Positions 1 to 7,982 are shown, numbered from the stretch's first letter. The stretch is 50,918 nt of DNA from Pseudarthrobacter sp. C4D7 (GCF_013359725.1 NZ_JABFMW010000028.1:1-50918), one strand, 5' to 3'. Numbers and translations: made by a program. The notes: generated by a model not told the origin, from the letters alone.

Positions 1-153
1 TTTTGGCTGCTGGCGAAGCTTGCGGAGCTGTGGCCGACGGAGGCCTGTCTACCCGGCAGGGCAAGGGGCGGGAAATTCCCGGAGGAAATCAGCGACGAAG
101 GAGCGCCGCAGGGACATTTCCCGCACCGCGGGCCCCGACGAAGGAGGGGCTAG
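1..153 (+). CDS. 3' end of an unidentified protein (partial)
   Basis: Frame 1 is open from the first base to a TAG at 151-153 and encodes about 50 residues. Almost every third codon position is G or C at the start of the stretch, as expected for real coding sequence in this genome, so it is probably the C-terminus of a gene that begins outside the window. The tail is rich in Arg, Gly and Pro (…RGPRRRRG) and shows no domain I recognise. A relaxase or other mobilisation protein would fit the neighbourhood, but nothing here shows that. Confidence 0.45.
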   Translation, partial: FWLLAKLAELWPTEACLPGRARGGKFPEEISDEGAPQGHFPHRGPRRRRG

Positions 154-302
154 ACGGGCCGGAGCGGACACGTACAATCCGTCAGGACAGCAGCCAAAGC
201 GTCGTAGACAGAACAGGGCCAGAGACGACGGAGCTCTGCGGAGCCGGCACTGGACCCAACAGCCGGCCGCGCCAGCGGACGCCCAAACGGGTGCGAGCCC
301 TG

Positions 303-338
303 CGAGCATGCACCATCACTACCGGTGTGGCATGCTCG
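303..338. repeat. Inverted repeat with 9-bp arms
   Basis: Arms CGAGCATGC (303-311) and GCATGCTCG (330-338) are perfect complements separated by 18 nt. It lies in the gap between the partial gene and the small gene at 453. It could be part of a terminator or a protein-binding site; no U-tract follows it. Confidence 0.5.
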
Positions 339-365
339 AAGGCGTAAGCAGCAGGATGTTTACAC

Positions 366-418
366 CCCAGGGCAGAGGGCCCATTCCCACCGGTTGCGGC
401 CCTCTGCTTTGCCCTGGG
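366..418. repeat. Large GC-rich two-part hairpin upstream of a small gene
   Basis: The inner arms GCAGAGGGCC (372-381) and GGCCCTCTGC (398-407) pair over 10 bp. The flanking CCCAGG (366-371) and CCTGGG (413-418) extend the stem after a short bulge. The element ends 34 nt before the ATG at 453. It lacks a T-tract, so it is not an ordinary intrinsic terminator. A leader structure, a recombination site or a transfer-origin-type structure are all possible. Confidence 0.5.
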
Positions 419-452
419 AAGTCATTGGAGCGTTGATACGAAGGGAAAGCCG

Positions 453-758
453 ATGGGTCTGTGGAGCTGGTTTGTCCGTCGGCGCACGGCGGCAACGGCT
501 GCTGGTCGCCCCGCCTTCGCAGCGGCCATTGAGCCGAAGGAACAGGAGCCGTTGACTCCTGAACAGGTGGCAGATCTGAAAGCGGCGTGGGCCGAACTCG
601 CCGAGGCGGCGAAAGAGTCAACTGCCACCGGTTTTCATGCCTGCTCACGGGGCGCGAAGGCGTGGCAGGAAGATCCGGCAGCTGTGCGGAGCGTGGCGGC
701 ATTACTGCGCCGCGTCGACGCGGAGGACGCTGCTACGGAAGGTCCTACGGCCAAGTAG
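453..758 (+). CDS. Small hypothetical protein (101 aa)
   Basis: An ATG preceded by a purine-rich AAGGGAAAG encodes 101 residues with strongly GC-biased third positions. The N-terminus is basic (MGLWSWFVRRR), and the middle is Ala/Glu-rich and probably helical: residues 30-60 contain EPKEQEPLTPEQVADLK and WAELAEAAKES. There is no transmembrane segment or recognised motif. It stands alone between a large hairpin upstream and a good terminator at its 3' end, so it looks like a single-gene transcription unit. Function unknown. Confidence 0.55.
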   Translation: MGLWSWFVRRRTAATAAGRPAFAAAIEPKEQEPLTPEQVADLKAAWAELAEAAKESTATGFHACSRGAKAWQEDPAAVRSVAALLRRVDAEDAATEGPTAK

Positions 759-795
759 AAGCCAGCACGGACGTTCGTGCTGGTTTCTCCTTTAG
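757..795 (+). terminator. Intrinsic terminator of the 101-aa gene
   Basis: Arms AGAAGCCAGCACG (757-769) and CGTGCTGGTTTCT (776-788) form a 13-bp stem with one G-U pair and a GACGTT loop, followed by CCTTTAG. It overlaps the stop codon region of the gene at 453. Confidence 0.7.
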
Positions 796-804
796 GCTGG
801 GCCC

Positions 805-1808
805 ATGGCCGAGTCCCTTCCGCCGGCACTACACCCACCGGTCGCGGTTGCCCTGGCGAAACTCGTCAAGACCTTCCCCGGCCCCAACGCACTGCCCGGC
901 GGCCTGAACGCCGAACCCAAATTCGACGGTTTCCGCACTACCGCCTTTAATGACGGCGGCACGGTGACGCTGTGGTCCAGACAGGGCAAGGAACTTACCC
1001 GAATCCTGCCGGACGCAGCTGCCGCCCTCGCAGAGCAATTGCCTCCCGGTGTAGTCCTGGATGGTGAAACCGTCATTTGGAACCGGGACCGGCTGGACTT
1101 CGACGCGCTGCTGCAGCGCATGGTCACCTCCAGGGCCGCGCTTCCGGCCCTGGCCAACGAGCTGCCCGCTTCGTTCGTCGCCTTCGATGTGCTGGCCGTC
1201 GCAGGGCAGGACACCCGCGGTGTGCCGTTCACCGGGCGCCGGGAGCTGCTCGAGGAGCTCGCCCGGGACTGGGCCGCACCATTGCACCTCTCCCCCATCA
1301 CCAGGGACATGGACCTGGCGAAGACCTGGTTGCGGGATCTTCCCGCGACAGGAATCGAAGGTCTCGTGTTCAAAGGCTCCCAGCCCTACGAGGTCGCCAG
1401 GATCTGGTTGAAGCTCAAGCACAAGGATGTTTGGGACATGGTGTGCGCGGCCGTGATCGGGCCAGCCCGTGGCCCAACCACAGGCCATCATCGCCGGCCT
1501 GCCCATCGGCGGCGAACTGAAGATCGTCGGCCGTTCGACCGTCCTGACTACAAAGGCCGGGCGTGAACTGGGCCGGGCCCGGGCACCCCTGGCCCGAAGA
1601 GATCAGCGAGTCCTCCCTGAACAGATTCAGCAAGGACAAAGGCCCCGTGCGGCTGACACTGGTCGAACCAGTCGTGGTCGAGGTCTCGGCCGACGTCGCC
1701 TGGTCCGGCACGTCCTTCCGTCACCCCGTCACCTATAGGCGCGTCAGGCCGGAGCTGGATCCTTCCGAAGTCAGGCTTCCTCCGGAACTGGACAACAGGC
1801 ACCGCTAA
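805..1808 (+). pseudogene. ATP-dependent DNA ligase, broken by two frame changes
   Basis: The first frame (805 to about 1465) carries the ATP-dependent ligase nucleotidyltransferase core. Motif I EPKFDGFR has the adenylated Lys near residue 39, motif IIIa is FVAFDVLA (124-131), motif IV EGLVFKG (185-191) and motif V WLKLKHK (201-207). The OB-fold continues in frame 2 from about 1469 (AIIAGLPIGGELKIVGR) and then in frame 3 from about 1563 (HPWPEEI … VRPELDPSEV) to the stop near 1808. The first change fits one inserted base near 1466. The second, near 1560, also appears to lose several codons. Intact relatives (LigC/LigD-type, about 330-360 aa) act in end joining and repair. The catalytic half survives but the OB domain cannot be made in one piece. 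Sequencing error is possible for one site but unlikely for both. Confidence 0.8.
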
Positions 1809-1944
1809 CGACGGCGCTGCAGCGGATTTATATCCACGGTAGACACACTGGGCATAACCCGTCCCGGTCCGCCACTGAAAGATGCCGATGAACCTCTGAC
1901 TATGAACTAACCACCTTTAAGGGGTGAGCGGGTTCGTGGCTGGC

Positions 1945-2790
1945 TCACGTAGCGTCGGCTGGATCCAAGGTCGTGAATCCGCCGGGTGGTTCGATGCCGC
2001 TGAACAAGGCCATGTTCTCCAGGTTGTTGCGCGTGAAAAGCTCTGTGTAGGTCATCCTCTTCTCTAGGGATGGCCGCTGCCCCGCCATAGTGAATCCAGC
2101 CCAAGCTTCGATTTCGGGGTCAATCCCTACTCCAGTGAGGTCCGCTTCGATGGCGAAGCGCGGTATTGCTTTGCTCGTGGTGAAGCGTCCGACTACAAGC
2201 TCGCCGACGATGTGGTGGTAGGGCTGCACTGACTCGTCAAAATTGGCCACCACACCGTCCGGCAGGCGCAGACGGATTCGATGCGCACCGACCCTTCCCA
2301 TCCCCACGTGCAGGCTTCGGTGTCGATCCGTGCGGGCAAGCTCGTGGACCCAATAAAAGAGGTTGCTTTCCGGTCCGTAGGGAGACTGATAAGGCTGTGC
2401 TGCCTCAATCTTGTCCAAAATGTCTCCCGGAACGCCGGACAACCGCTTGCGTTGGCTGGTGTACTCCTTCACGGTTGAGCAGATTGGGTATTGAATTCGT
2501 TCAGCCAGCGGAGGCGGATTTTGTCCAGTGGCTGAGGCAACCCACGCGTAGAGACCGTTATCCAAGGCAGCTCGAACTGTCGCCAGCCAATCACTGAATG
2601 CCAGCGATAGCTGCACAGGTGCTTGCTCACGGGTGACGGCCAGGATTTCAAACGTAGTCGGAGTAAGGTTTCGGACATCGATGTCCCAGGGATGATTGGA
2701 GATGTACTGCTTCCAGGATTCACCAAATTCCCGTCGCTTCGATGCGGCGTGGTTCAGCCGCGCGAAGGCGAAATCAAAGAGCTGCTGCAT
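1945..2790 (-). CDS. Hypothetical protein with HELARTDRHR motif (281 aa)
   Basis: A full-length frame on the minus strand with no signal peptide or membrane helix. The middle third contains a well-defined hydrophobic and charged block (FYWVHELARTDRHRSLHVG, near residues 145-163). It resembles a family of actinobacterial proteins of unknown function that I recognise by pattern only. The N-terminal part (WLATVRAALDNGLYAWVAS) looks helical. The next gene upstream on the same strand ends at 2926, so an operon is possible but spacing is loose. Function unknown. Confidence 0.6.
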   Translation of the reverse strand: MQQLFDFAFARLNHAASKRREFGESWKQYISNHPWDIDVRNLTPTTFEILAVTREQAPVQLSLAFSDWLATVRAALDNGLYAWVASATGQNPPPLAERIQYPICSTVKEYTSQRKRLSGVPGDILDKIEAAQPYQSPYGPESNLFYWVHELARTDRHRSLHVGMGRVGAHRIRLRLPDGVVANFDESVQPYHHIVGELVVGRFTTSKAIPRFAIEADLTGVGIDPEIEAWAGFTMAGQRPSLEKRMTYTELFTRNNLENMALFSGIEPPGGFTTLDPADAT

Positions 2791-2925
2791 GGCCTAACCA
2801 TAAAGGCCGACCGCGACAATTCCTCTCTGTATGCGTGGGCCTGTAACTGGTCTTTGCCTTCCAGGGGTGTAGTCGAGGTCGGCGCAGTGACTGGGCGCAG
2901 TGACTGGTGGAGCTCCCAGTTGGGG

Positions 2926-3672
2926 CTAGGACAGCTGCCCGTCGACCGTCTGTGGCGGCGTGTCAGCGTCCTGGTTCCTGATAACCATGAACTCGCCATG
3001 GAGGGAGCGGCTTCTGTCCAATCGCTCCACTGCAGGCCTCTGTGTCGCTTCGTCGATTGAGGAAGCGGGGTCCTCCAGGGCTGCCTGTGGCGCGCTCTCC
3101 GCGCCATCACGAACTGATACGTCGGCGAGCCACTGCCTCCCTTGGGCCGCGTACTTCTCAGCCTCATGGACCGAGCGGAGGGCTGCTTGGTATTGTTCGG
3201 CGGTCACACTGGGCTTTTGTACCCCGAGAGTGCCGGCTTCATCATCGATATCGGAAGCTACTTCTGCGGGCACCGCCTCTAGTCGGGCAGTGGCATGTGG
3301 GCTCTGATTGCGGAATTCGCCCCTTCGTTGCGTCGACTTACTCTTAGCCCATTTCACCAGTTTGGGAATGCCGAGCTTGGCGTCGACCGCAGCGTCGACA
3401 CCGTGCATGATGTAAGGCCTGAGCGCGTCCAGGAGATCGCTGGCGACCTGGCCAGCGATCTGCTGGGCTACTGTCGGGTCGGGCGGCATGGCCGGGGTGT
3501 GCGATCGGATAATGTCGTCGATATTTGCTGGACGTGATTCGGACGGTCCTAGGAGTTTTCCTGTGTCGTTTTCGCGGAGGAGGTCTCGGTCATAGCCGGA
3601 GGTCTCTCTGGAGCCGGAGCGGCGCGTCCCCTCGCGGCGTCGGACCCAGCGCAACTCTTCATCGTGGTTCAT
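2926..3672 (-). CDS. Hypothetical protein (248 aa)
   Basis: The start is placed at the ATG at 3672 (MNHDEELRWV), with a GAGG 12 nt upstream; a longer in-frame extension to 3777 has poor composition. The N-terminal 60 residues are highly charged. A helical middle follows (PTVAQQIAGQVASDLLDALRPYIMHG, written here only as an outline), then a Lys/Arg-rich linker and a C-terminal helical stretch with Glu/Ala repeats. There are no membrane segments or catalytic motifs. It is followed on the same strand by the 281-aa gene. Function unknown. Confidence 0.5.
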   Translation of the reverse strand: MNHDEELRWVRRREGTRRSGSRETSGYDRDLLRENDTGKLLGPSESRPANIDDIIRSHTPAMPPDPTVAQQIAGQVASDLLDALRPYIMHGVDAAVDAKLGIPKLVKWAKSKSTQRRGEFRNQSPHATARLEAVPAEVASDIDDEAGTLGVQKPSVTAEQYQAALRSVHEAEKYAAQGRQWLADVSVRDGAESAPQAALEDPASSIDEATQRPAVERLDRSRSLHGEFMVIRNQDADTPPQTVDGQLS

Positions 3673-3796
3673 GCGATGACCGTCCTCATAGCCGAAGTGT
3701 AGCCGCGTTTGTTGGCAGTTCCGTGGTCGCAGTCGCTGCCTGCACCGCGGATTGCGATGAGCCGCTTCCCAAGACACTGCCGCATGACGCCTGCGG

Positions 3797-4201
3797 CTAA
3801 CTTCGATCAGCTGGCCGCGTGTTCCTAGCTTCCACTTCCAGTAGAAAAAGGTCGGCCAGGCTTAGCCAGTCACTGATCGGCAGCTCAGAGCACCAGTCCT
3901 CAAGGAACTCCTCGGGCGTGGAATTATGCGGGGTCCGGTTGATGCCTTCCGACCGGAAGTTCTTAAACGGGGACGTCGACCTGTCCACCCGAAAGATGAT
4001 GTTCCGGGGCTGGTTCACGGCGCCGAATTCGATTTTGGGGAGTACCTCAGGTGACTGCACAGTGGGCTGCCATTTACGCCAGGCGGACAGAAAGGGACCC
4101 TCGAAAGCAATGTTGTCCGTGGCAATGTGAGTGACACCGCGTGCCGCAAGAGCCGCGAGAAAGCCGTTAGCCAACACCAGCAATTTTTGGTTCGTCTCCA
4201 T
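3797..4201 (-). CDS. Hypothetical protein (134 aa)
   Basis: The start is the ATG at 4201 (METNQKLLVL); a GTG two codons earlier is an alternative. The protein opens with a helical segment (LANGFLAALAARGV), continues with alternating hydrophobic residues (FRVDRS, NIIF) and ends in an acidic helix (ISDWLSLADLFLLEVEARN). No motif is recognised. It is the first of three minus-strand genes of unknown function that run toward the ligase pseudogene. Confidence 0.5.
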   Translation of the reverse strand: METNQKLLVLANGFLAALAARGVTHIATDNIAFEGPFLSAWRKWQPTVQSPEVLPKIEFGAVNQPRNIIFRVDRSTSPFKNFRSEGINRTPHNSTPEEFLEDWCSELPISDWLSLADLFLLEVEARNTRPADRS

Positions 4202-4430
4202 GGTCACTCAGCCTAGTGCGAGTAACGAGCGGTTCCTTCCCGAGCAATATCGCTGAACAGCATAAAGCCCTTGGTGAACTGGACGGTGGCATTAGTGACG
4301 ACCGCGGAAGTCGATCGGTCTTCGGCGAGGGTCCTTTGTCATACCCCTCCCCCATCATCAGAAGCGGCGGGCAAACCTTGGCCGCCATCATTTGGCGTGT
4401 CGATTCGAATATATGTTCTAAGGTTGTGGT

Positions 4431-4760
4431 ATGGGACCCGAGCAAGCTGCAGCCCTGCAGGCGCAGTATGCGCGGCGGGCCGGCCCTATCGGGCTGACCG
4501 TGGAGGAGCTCGACTTCGAGCATTTCCCGGTCAAGAACGGGTATCCCGGGATCCCGGTCAAGGCATGGATCCGGTTCCCGAACTGCGCCGAACTGGTGGA
4601 CGGGGAAGTGTTCGCCTGGACAGCGAAAGCGGCCGAAGTGACATGGAAGGACGGTCCGGTGACCTACCGGACCTGGGTATGGAGCTCGGCGGTCACTCGC
4701 CGGGAAGAAATGATGAACAGAAATTTGGGAGAGCGGACCCGTGGCAAGAACAGCAACTGA
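4431..4760 (+). CDS. Hypothetical plasmid protein (109 aa)
   Basis: An ATG after an AAGG-containing leader encodes 109 residues with GC-biased third positions. The centre is rich in aromatic and beta-type residues (PGIPVKAWIRFPNCAEL, EVFAWTAKAAEVTW, TYRTWVWSSAVTR), suggesting a compact beta-rich fold. The last 20 nt overlap the GTG start of the next gene, so the two are very likely co-translated. Function unknown. Confidence 0.65.
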   Translation: MGPEQAAALQAQYARRAGPIGLTVEELDFEHFPVKNGYPGIPVKAWIRFPNCAELVDGEVFAWTAKAAEVTWKDGPVTYRTWVWSSAVTRREEMMNRNLGERTRGKNSN

Positions 4761-5067
4761 CAAAACCCCCAACGTACCGGTGCAGGTCCGGTTCACCACG
4801 GCCGGCACTCCCCTGGCCGTTAGGTACGACGGCCGGATCTGGGCCGTGGCCGCCGAGCCAGTGCACTGGTTTACTCGCTCGGACTGGTGGAACACCGCCA
4901 AGCGGGCGCCGGTCGGCATCGGGAACCTGGTAGACATCGAGAACTGGAGGATTCAAGTGCGTTTGACCTCGACCTCGGCGCTGCGCACGTTCGAACTGCG
5001 CCGCGACCCGTTGTCGGACCAGTGGCTGCTCGCGGCTATCACGGACGCCGGGGCGGTCGCGGCCTAG
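4741..5067 (+). CDS. DUF6504-like small protein (108 aa)
   Basis: The GTG start at 4741 has GGAGAG about 8 nt upstream and lies inside the 3' end of the preceding gene. Residues 17-95 show the layout I associate with DUF6504: an RYDGRIWAV strand, a W-rich turn (HWFTRSDWWN), then WRIQVR and a final strand ending in DQWLLAAI. In actinobacteria, DUF6504 proteins are often encoded next to Y-family polymerase or ImuB mutasome genes, which are absent here. The assignment rests on remembered pattern similarity, not a profile search. Confidence 0.6.
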   Translation: MARTATDKTPNVPVQVRFTTAGTPLAVRYDGRIWAVAAEPVHWFTRSDWWNTAKRAPVGIGNLVDIENWRIQVRLTSTSALRTFELRRDPLSDQWLLAAITDAGAVAA

Positions 5068-5097
5068 CGGCGGGGCATCGAACGGACTGCCGTGCCG

Positions 5098-5231
5098 TTG
5101 CCCACAGCCAGGGACAATTCCTTATGGGTTATCCACCGCTACGGCTGCTAAGGGAGCTACCCAACGGCTCCCAATTCTCAGCCGTGGATAACCCGAATTG
5201 ACCCCAGCTATGGACAACTCGAAGGTCACCT
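5098..5231 (+). repeat. DnaA-box-rich repeat, copy 1 (inverted partner at 30.4 kb)
   Basis: This intergenic stretch contains DnaA-box-like 9-mers: TTGCCCACA (5098), TTATCCACC (5129), GTGGATAA (near 5185) and TGGACAAC (near 5213). Over its whole length it matches the reverse complement of 30399-30536, with roughly four in five positions identical by eye. The rest of the gap to 5437 is unremarkable. It could be a replication origin, a secondary origin or a recombination substrate. Confidence 0.75.
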
Positions 5232-5436
5232 GGGCGCCGGAACCGTAGCGTGAGCGGCGCCGTGAGCCACTCTCCGGGCAATCTGCTGGAGAGCTCAAAG
5301 ACAGCTAAAGTCGGCTCTTCATAAGCTTGATGCCTCCGCTAGACTCCGCTTCCGCAGACACCCGCCCGGTCAACCGGTTCTCCTGTCATTCAATCCGGCT
5401 GAAGGCTGGGGGCCGACAACCTCGTAACTCCTCCCT

Positions 5437-6480
5437 TCAAGCGCTGATGTTAGAGGCCTCAATTGTTGGTGACGATCGGCGGTCCGGTGCTCGTACACTG
5501 AAGCCGGCCTTTCCCTTCGGTGCCGCGGCGTGGGGCAGGGCCCACGAGAAGAGTGTGGCGATATCTGCTGGATCGACTATGCTCCCGGTCAGAGCGCTAG
5601 GTTCCGAGACGGCAGTTTGGTTCTTCCACTGATCAGCGGCGAGGGTAAGTATGATGGCCCCTGTTGTACGAGAAGCAGGGTCGTTCGGCTCCTTCTCCTT
5701 GGTGAACTGGTCTTCAAGGGGCTGTCGTGTCCATCTAGACGATCCAGAAAAGTCTCCGCGTGCGCGTCTGTTTCGTTCGATGATGGGGAACTTGGTAGTT
5801 CCCGTCTCTTCGAGGTCAATCATTCGCATGACTGGATCATTAGTAGGAATGGGCATGACGACCTTGAAGTGGGTAATACTTCCTTTGCTGGCTGCCTCTT
5901 TTACGAACTGAATATCCGGGTCAGCAAGGCCTGGCTTGCTCCACTCAAACGAAGATAGGGCCTCGATTATGAGCTGCGCAGGCACGAGGCCTGTTTTGGC
6001 TTTGTAGGAGGAGATCCGCTGGGTTGCCGTGGTGTATTCGAAGGATTCCGTTTCCGTAAGACAGTTGAGTAGGGGCACCATTGCCAACAGGTTTTCGCGG
6101 TTCTTGTTTTGCTTCGGGTCCCGGGGCGGCAGATAGAAGAAGTCCTTGAAGCGGTCGCCTTTGGCGTACTGGACGATCTGAGCGTTATACATGCGGCTGC
6201 GTGCGGTCGGCCTGAGCCAAGGCAAGCTTTGGGAAACGAGCGGAGGAATATCGATGGGGCGTACCTGTGGCTGTCCGTTTTCATCCAGCTCAGCAAACTG
6301 CGCGAGCTGATCTCTGAACTCTTCCTCGTCACCGATCATCGACTCAAAAGCCTCATAAAGGTCATACGGCTTGGGGTTCCTCGCCGAAGCTGGAACATTG
6401 CGCGCGATGTATAGCCGCACGAGGTCCCGGTAGCCGGGCCTGTAACCGAACCAGCGGCCCATTTCCGACCAGTACTCCCC
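5437..6480 (-). pseudogene. C-terminal fragment of a Z1-domain protein
   Basis: The first residues from the ATG at 6462 (MGRWFGYRPGYRDLVRLYIA) match the conserved signature near the end of the Z1 domain. Z1 proteins are large (about 900 aa), helicase-like and often encoded with MORC-type ATPases, cytosine methylases and PD-(D/E)XK nucleases in predicted restriction or defence loci. Only about 345 residues remain, including the region after the Z1 signature (PLVSQSLPWLRPTARSRM). The ATPase part and all partner genes are missing. Upstream the frame stays open but changes to sequence from another gene at about 6480, so this is a deletion junction. It is unlikely to be functional alone. Confidence 0.75.
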
Positions 6481-6538
6481 CGAGCCCGACCAGATCGGGC
6501 GGAGTCGCCACCGTTGTCGGGCGGAGCGGGTTTTCCAT
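6481..6538 (-). pseudogene. First ~19 codons of a second ORC/STAND-like ATPase gene
   Basis: The ATG at 6538 on the minus strand opens a frame reading MENPLRPTTVATPPDLVGL. This aligns with the N-terminus of the intact ATPase at 7983 (MIENPFRPSAGATPPEIIGR): NP, RP, ATPP and the following hydrophobic-G step are shared. The match stops just before the sequence becomes Z1 coding sequence in a different frame. A repeat array like that of the intact gene sits immediately upstream. I read this as the head of a deleted paralogue fused to the Z1 tail. Confidence 0.65.
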
Positions 6539-6548
6539 GAGATCTCAT

Positions 6549-6585
6549 GTGAATATCGGTGAATCCTGTGAATCTTGTGAACTCA
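6549..6585 (-). promoter_or_regulatory. 9-bp phased repeat array, copy A
   Basis: GTGAA recurs at 6549, 6559, 6568 and 6577 (spacing 10, 9, 9). On the minus strand this reads as TTCACAAG, ATTCACAGG, ATTCACCG and ATTCAC. It contains the same 16-mer, TCACAAGATTCACAGG, as the array at 7922, and lies just upstream of the truncated ATPase head. A 14-bp palindrome, CATGAGATCTCATG (6536-6549), overlaps its downstream edge. Confidence 0.75.
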
Positions 6586-6726
6586 CCAAATCAGAGGGGT
6601 TGCTGTGCCAAGGCTGCGCGTTCGGCCTCACCTGGCTCACAACTCCCGCTGCACCTTTGGGTGGGCGCCGACACCGATGTACCCAATTGTCCACCTGCCT
6701 GAACAATCAGGGCTCAGTAGAGGCCT

Positions 6727-7029
6727 TTACCCTTCGCACTCGGTGCAGTATGAGTGGCCGTTGGCTTCCCGTGCGAGTTGAGACCGATGCCGGACGAGGA
6801 AACAGGAGTAGCAGGTGAACTCGTCCGCAGCCTGAGGAATAACCTGAACGATGAGCTCCTCAGCGACGATCTCTCCCCCGGGAGTCAAGCCCTCATCGAG
6901 GGCATCCGCTTCGTCGAGTTCGGTGACGACGCTGCGGGCATCGGGAGCATTCGCAGACTGCAGGGCTTCCAGGGAGCGGTCCTGGGATTCCTTAACATCG
7001 GAACGGACTTCGTCGTAATCAGTTGCCAC
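6727..7029 (-). CDS. DUF4193 family zinc-ribbon protein
   Basis: This 100-residue protein has the full DUF4193 layout. It opens with MATDYDEVRSD, followed by an acidic linker (residues 38-60). Then comes a zinc ribbon with C73-x2-C76 and C95-x2-C98 around the conserved FTCYSCFLVRHRSQLARE. The start is a GTG. The family is usually a single chromosomal gene in actinobacteria; its function is unknown, though the ribbon resembles DksA/RbpA-like RNA polymerase-associated proteins. A plasmid copy may substitute for or interfere with the host version. It is divergent from the nucleotidyltransferase gene. Confidence 0.85.
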   Translation of the reverse strand: MATDYDEVRSDVKESQDRSLEALQSANAPDARSVVTELDEADALDEGLTPGGEIVAEELIVQVIPQAADEFTCYSCFLVRHRSQLAREANGHSYCTECEG

Positions 7030-7152
7030 TTTAGGTGATTCTCATTTCTGACATTTTCTGGGCAGTTCTTTCTGACGAGACTGAAACGTACACCAATGCA
7101 CCGTTGTTCCCACGTCAACGGGCTGTCGGACGCCGGGACCGGGACGGCACGG

Positions 7153-7188
7153 GAAATGCCTAAGGAAATGCCTAAGGAAATGCCTAAG
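7153..7188 (+). repeat. Three perfect tandem 12-bp repeats
   Basis: GAAATGCCTAAG occurs three times in direct succession (7153-7164, 7165-7176, 7177-7188) with no mismatch. The unit is a multiple of three, so it encodes a repeated M-P-K-E peptide in the small ORF starting at 7156. Confidence 0.95.
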
Positions 7189-7200
7189 CTGTGGTCATGA
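7156..7200 (+). CDS. Possible 14-codon upstream ORF (MPKEMPKEMPKLWS)
   Basis: An ATG at 7156 reads through the 12-bp repeats and ends at TGA 7198-7200. That stop overlaps the ATG at 7197 of the nucleotidyltransferase gene as ATGA. The overlap suggests translational coupling, with repeat number able to tune the leader. There is no clear Shine-Dalgarno sequence, so translation of the ORF is unproven. Confidence 0.4.
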   Translation: MPKEMPKEMPKLWS

Positions 7201-7883
7201 GGGTTTCAAAAACGGATTCCATCGCCGGGCTGCCGGCCGATTTGGCCCGGGCCATTGCCCGCAAGTTCAGGGGCCGGGAAGGGGTCGCCGAAGTCGCCGT
7301 CGACCTGCTCAACGGCACGGAATTCGAGCTCGGGGCAGTCTTTGCAGGGCTGGAAACTGCCGGATATCTGGAGAAGGTACGGGTCGATAACGACGGGGAC
7401 GTCTGGTGGGACACGACCATCCAGGGCAATGCCCTGGCGATGGCAAGTTTCGGAAAGCCGATCAGCAGAAAGACCGCAGACCGGCTCGTTGCCGGGGTGC
7501 TGGAGCGTGCGCGGGACTACAACGCCGGACCGGGAAATCCGATGTTTATCAATACGCTCAGGGTCTTCGGGAGCTATCTCAGCCCGGAGATTGACCCCTT
7601 AGGGGACGTCGATATCGAGCTCACCTACGGTCGGAGGATGACAGACCAGAAGGCCCTGGCGGACTACACCCGAGCCAGCGGACGGTCGTTCAACACGTAC
7701 GTTGACCAGCTGTTGTGGCCGCAGACTGAACTCTTCCTGCACCTGAAGAAACGGTCATCGTTCATCAACATCACCCTTGAAGACATCACCAGGCTGACGG
7801 ACCGCTTCGAAACCATCTACAGCATCGATGCGGACCCGCAGGCCCTCCGCCCGCCGGCCGATAGCTCCCTCATCGGAAGGTAA
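7197..7883 (+). CDS. Winged-helix/nucleotidyltransferase fold protein (228 aa)
   Basis: The C-terminal half carries a minimal nucleotidyltransferase signature: G125-S126-Y, then ten residues to D137-V-D139 (FGSYLSP … GDVDIEL), the hG[GS]x9-13Dh[DE] motif. The N-terminal about 90 residues resemble a winged helix (VAEVAVDLLNGTEFELGAVFAGL, a beta wing, then KPISRKTADRL). Such pairings suggest a DNA- or RNA-directed nucleotidyl transfer activity, possibly toxin- or antitoxin-like, or a regulator. The ATG at 7197 is chosen because it overlaps the stop of the preceding short ORF; a GTG at 7191 is an alternative. Substrate unknown. Confidence 0.7.
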   Translation: MRVSKTDSIAGLPADLARAIARKFRGREGVAEVAVDLLNGTEFELGAVFAGLETAGYLEKVRVDNDGDVWWDTTIQGNALAMASFGKPISRKTADRLVAGVLERARDYNAGPGNPMFINTLRVFGSYLSPEIDPLGDVDIELTYGRRMTDQKALADYTRASGRSFNTYVDQLLWPQTELFLHLKKRSSFINITLEDITRLTDRFETIYSIDADPQALRPPADSSLIGR

Positions 7884-7920
7884 CGGGATACGGAGGAAGC
7901 GGGGCGACCTACTCCCCTAG

Positions 7921-7976
7921 CTCACAAGATTCACAGGGCACACTAAACTCACAAAACTCACAGGTACTCATAGAAT
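7921..7976 (+). promoter_or_regulatory. 9-bp phased repeat array, copy B
   Basis: Six 9-bp units run head to tail: CTCACAAGA, TTCACAGGG, CACACTAAA, CTCACAAAA, CTCACAGGT and ACTCATAGA. TCACA begins at 7922, 7931, 7949 and 7958, with degenerate versions between and after. The array ends about 7 nt before the ATPase start at 7983, covering the likely promoter and leader. Its unit and orientation relative to the gene match copy A at 6549-6585. Confidence 0.8.
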
Positions 7977-7982
7977 GGACTG

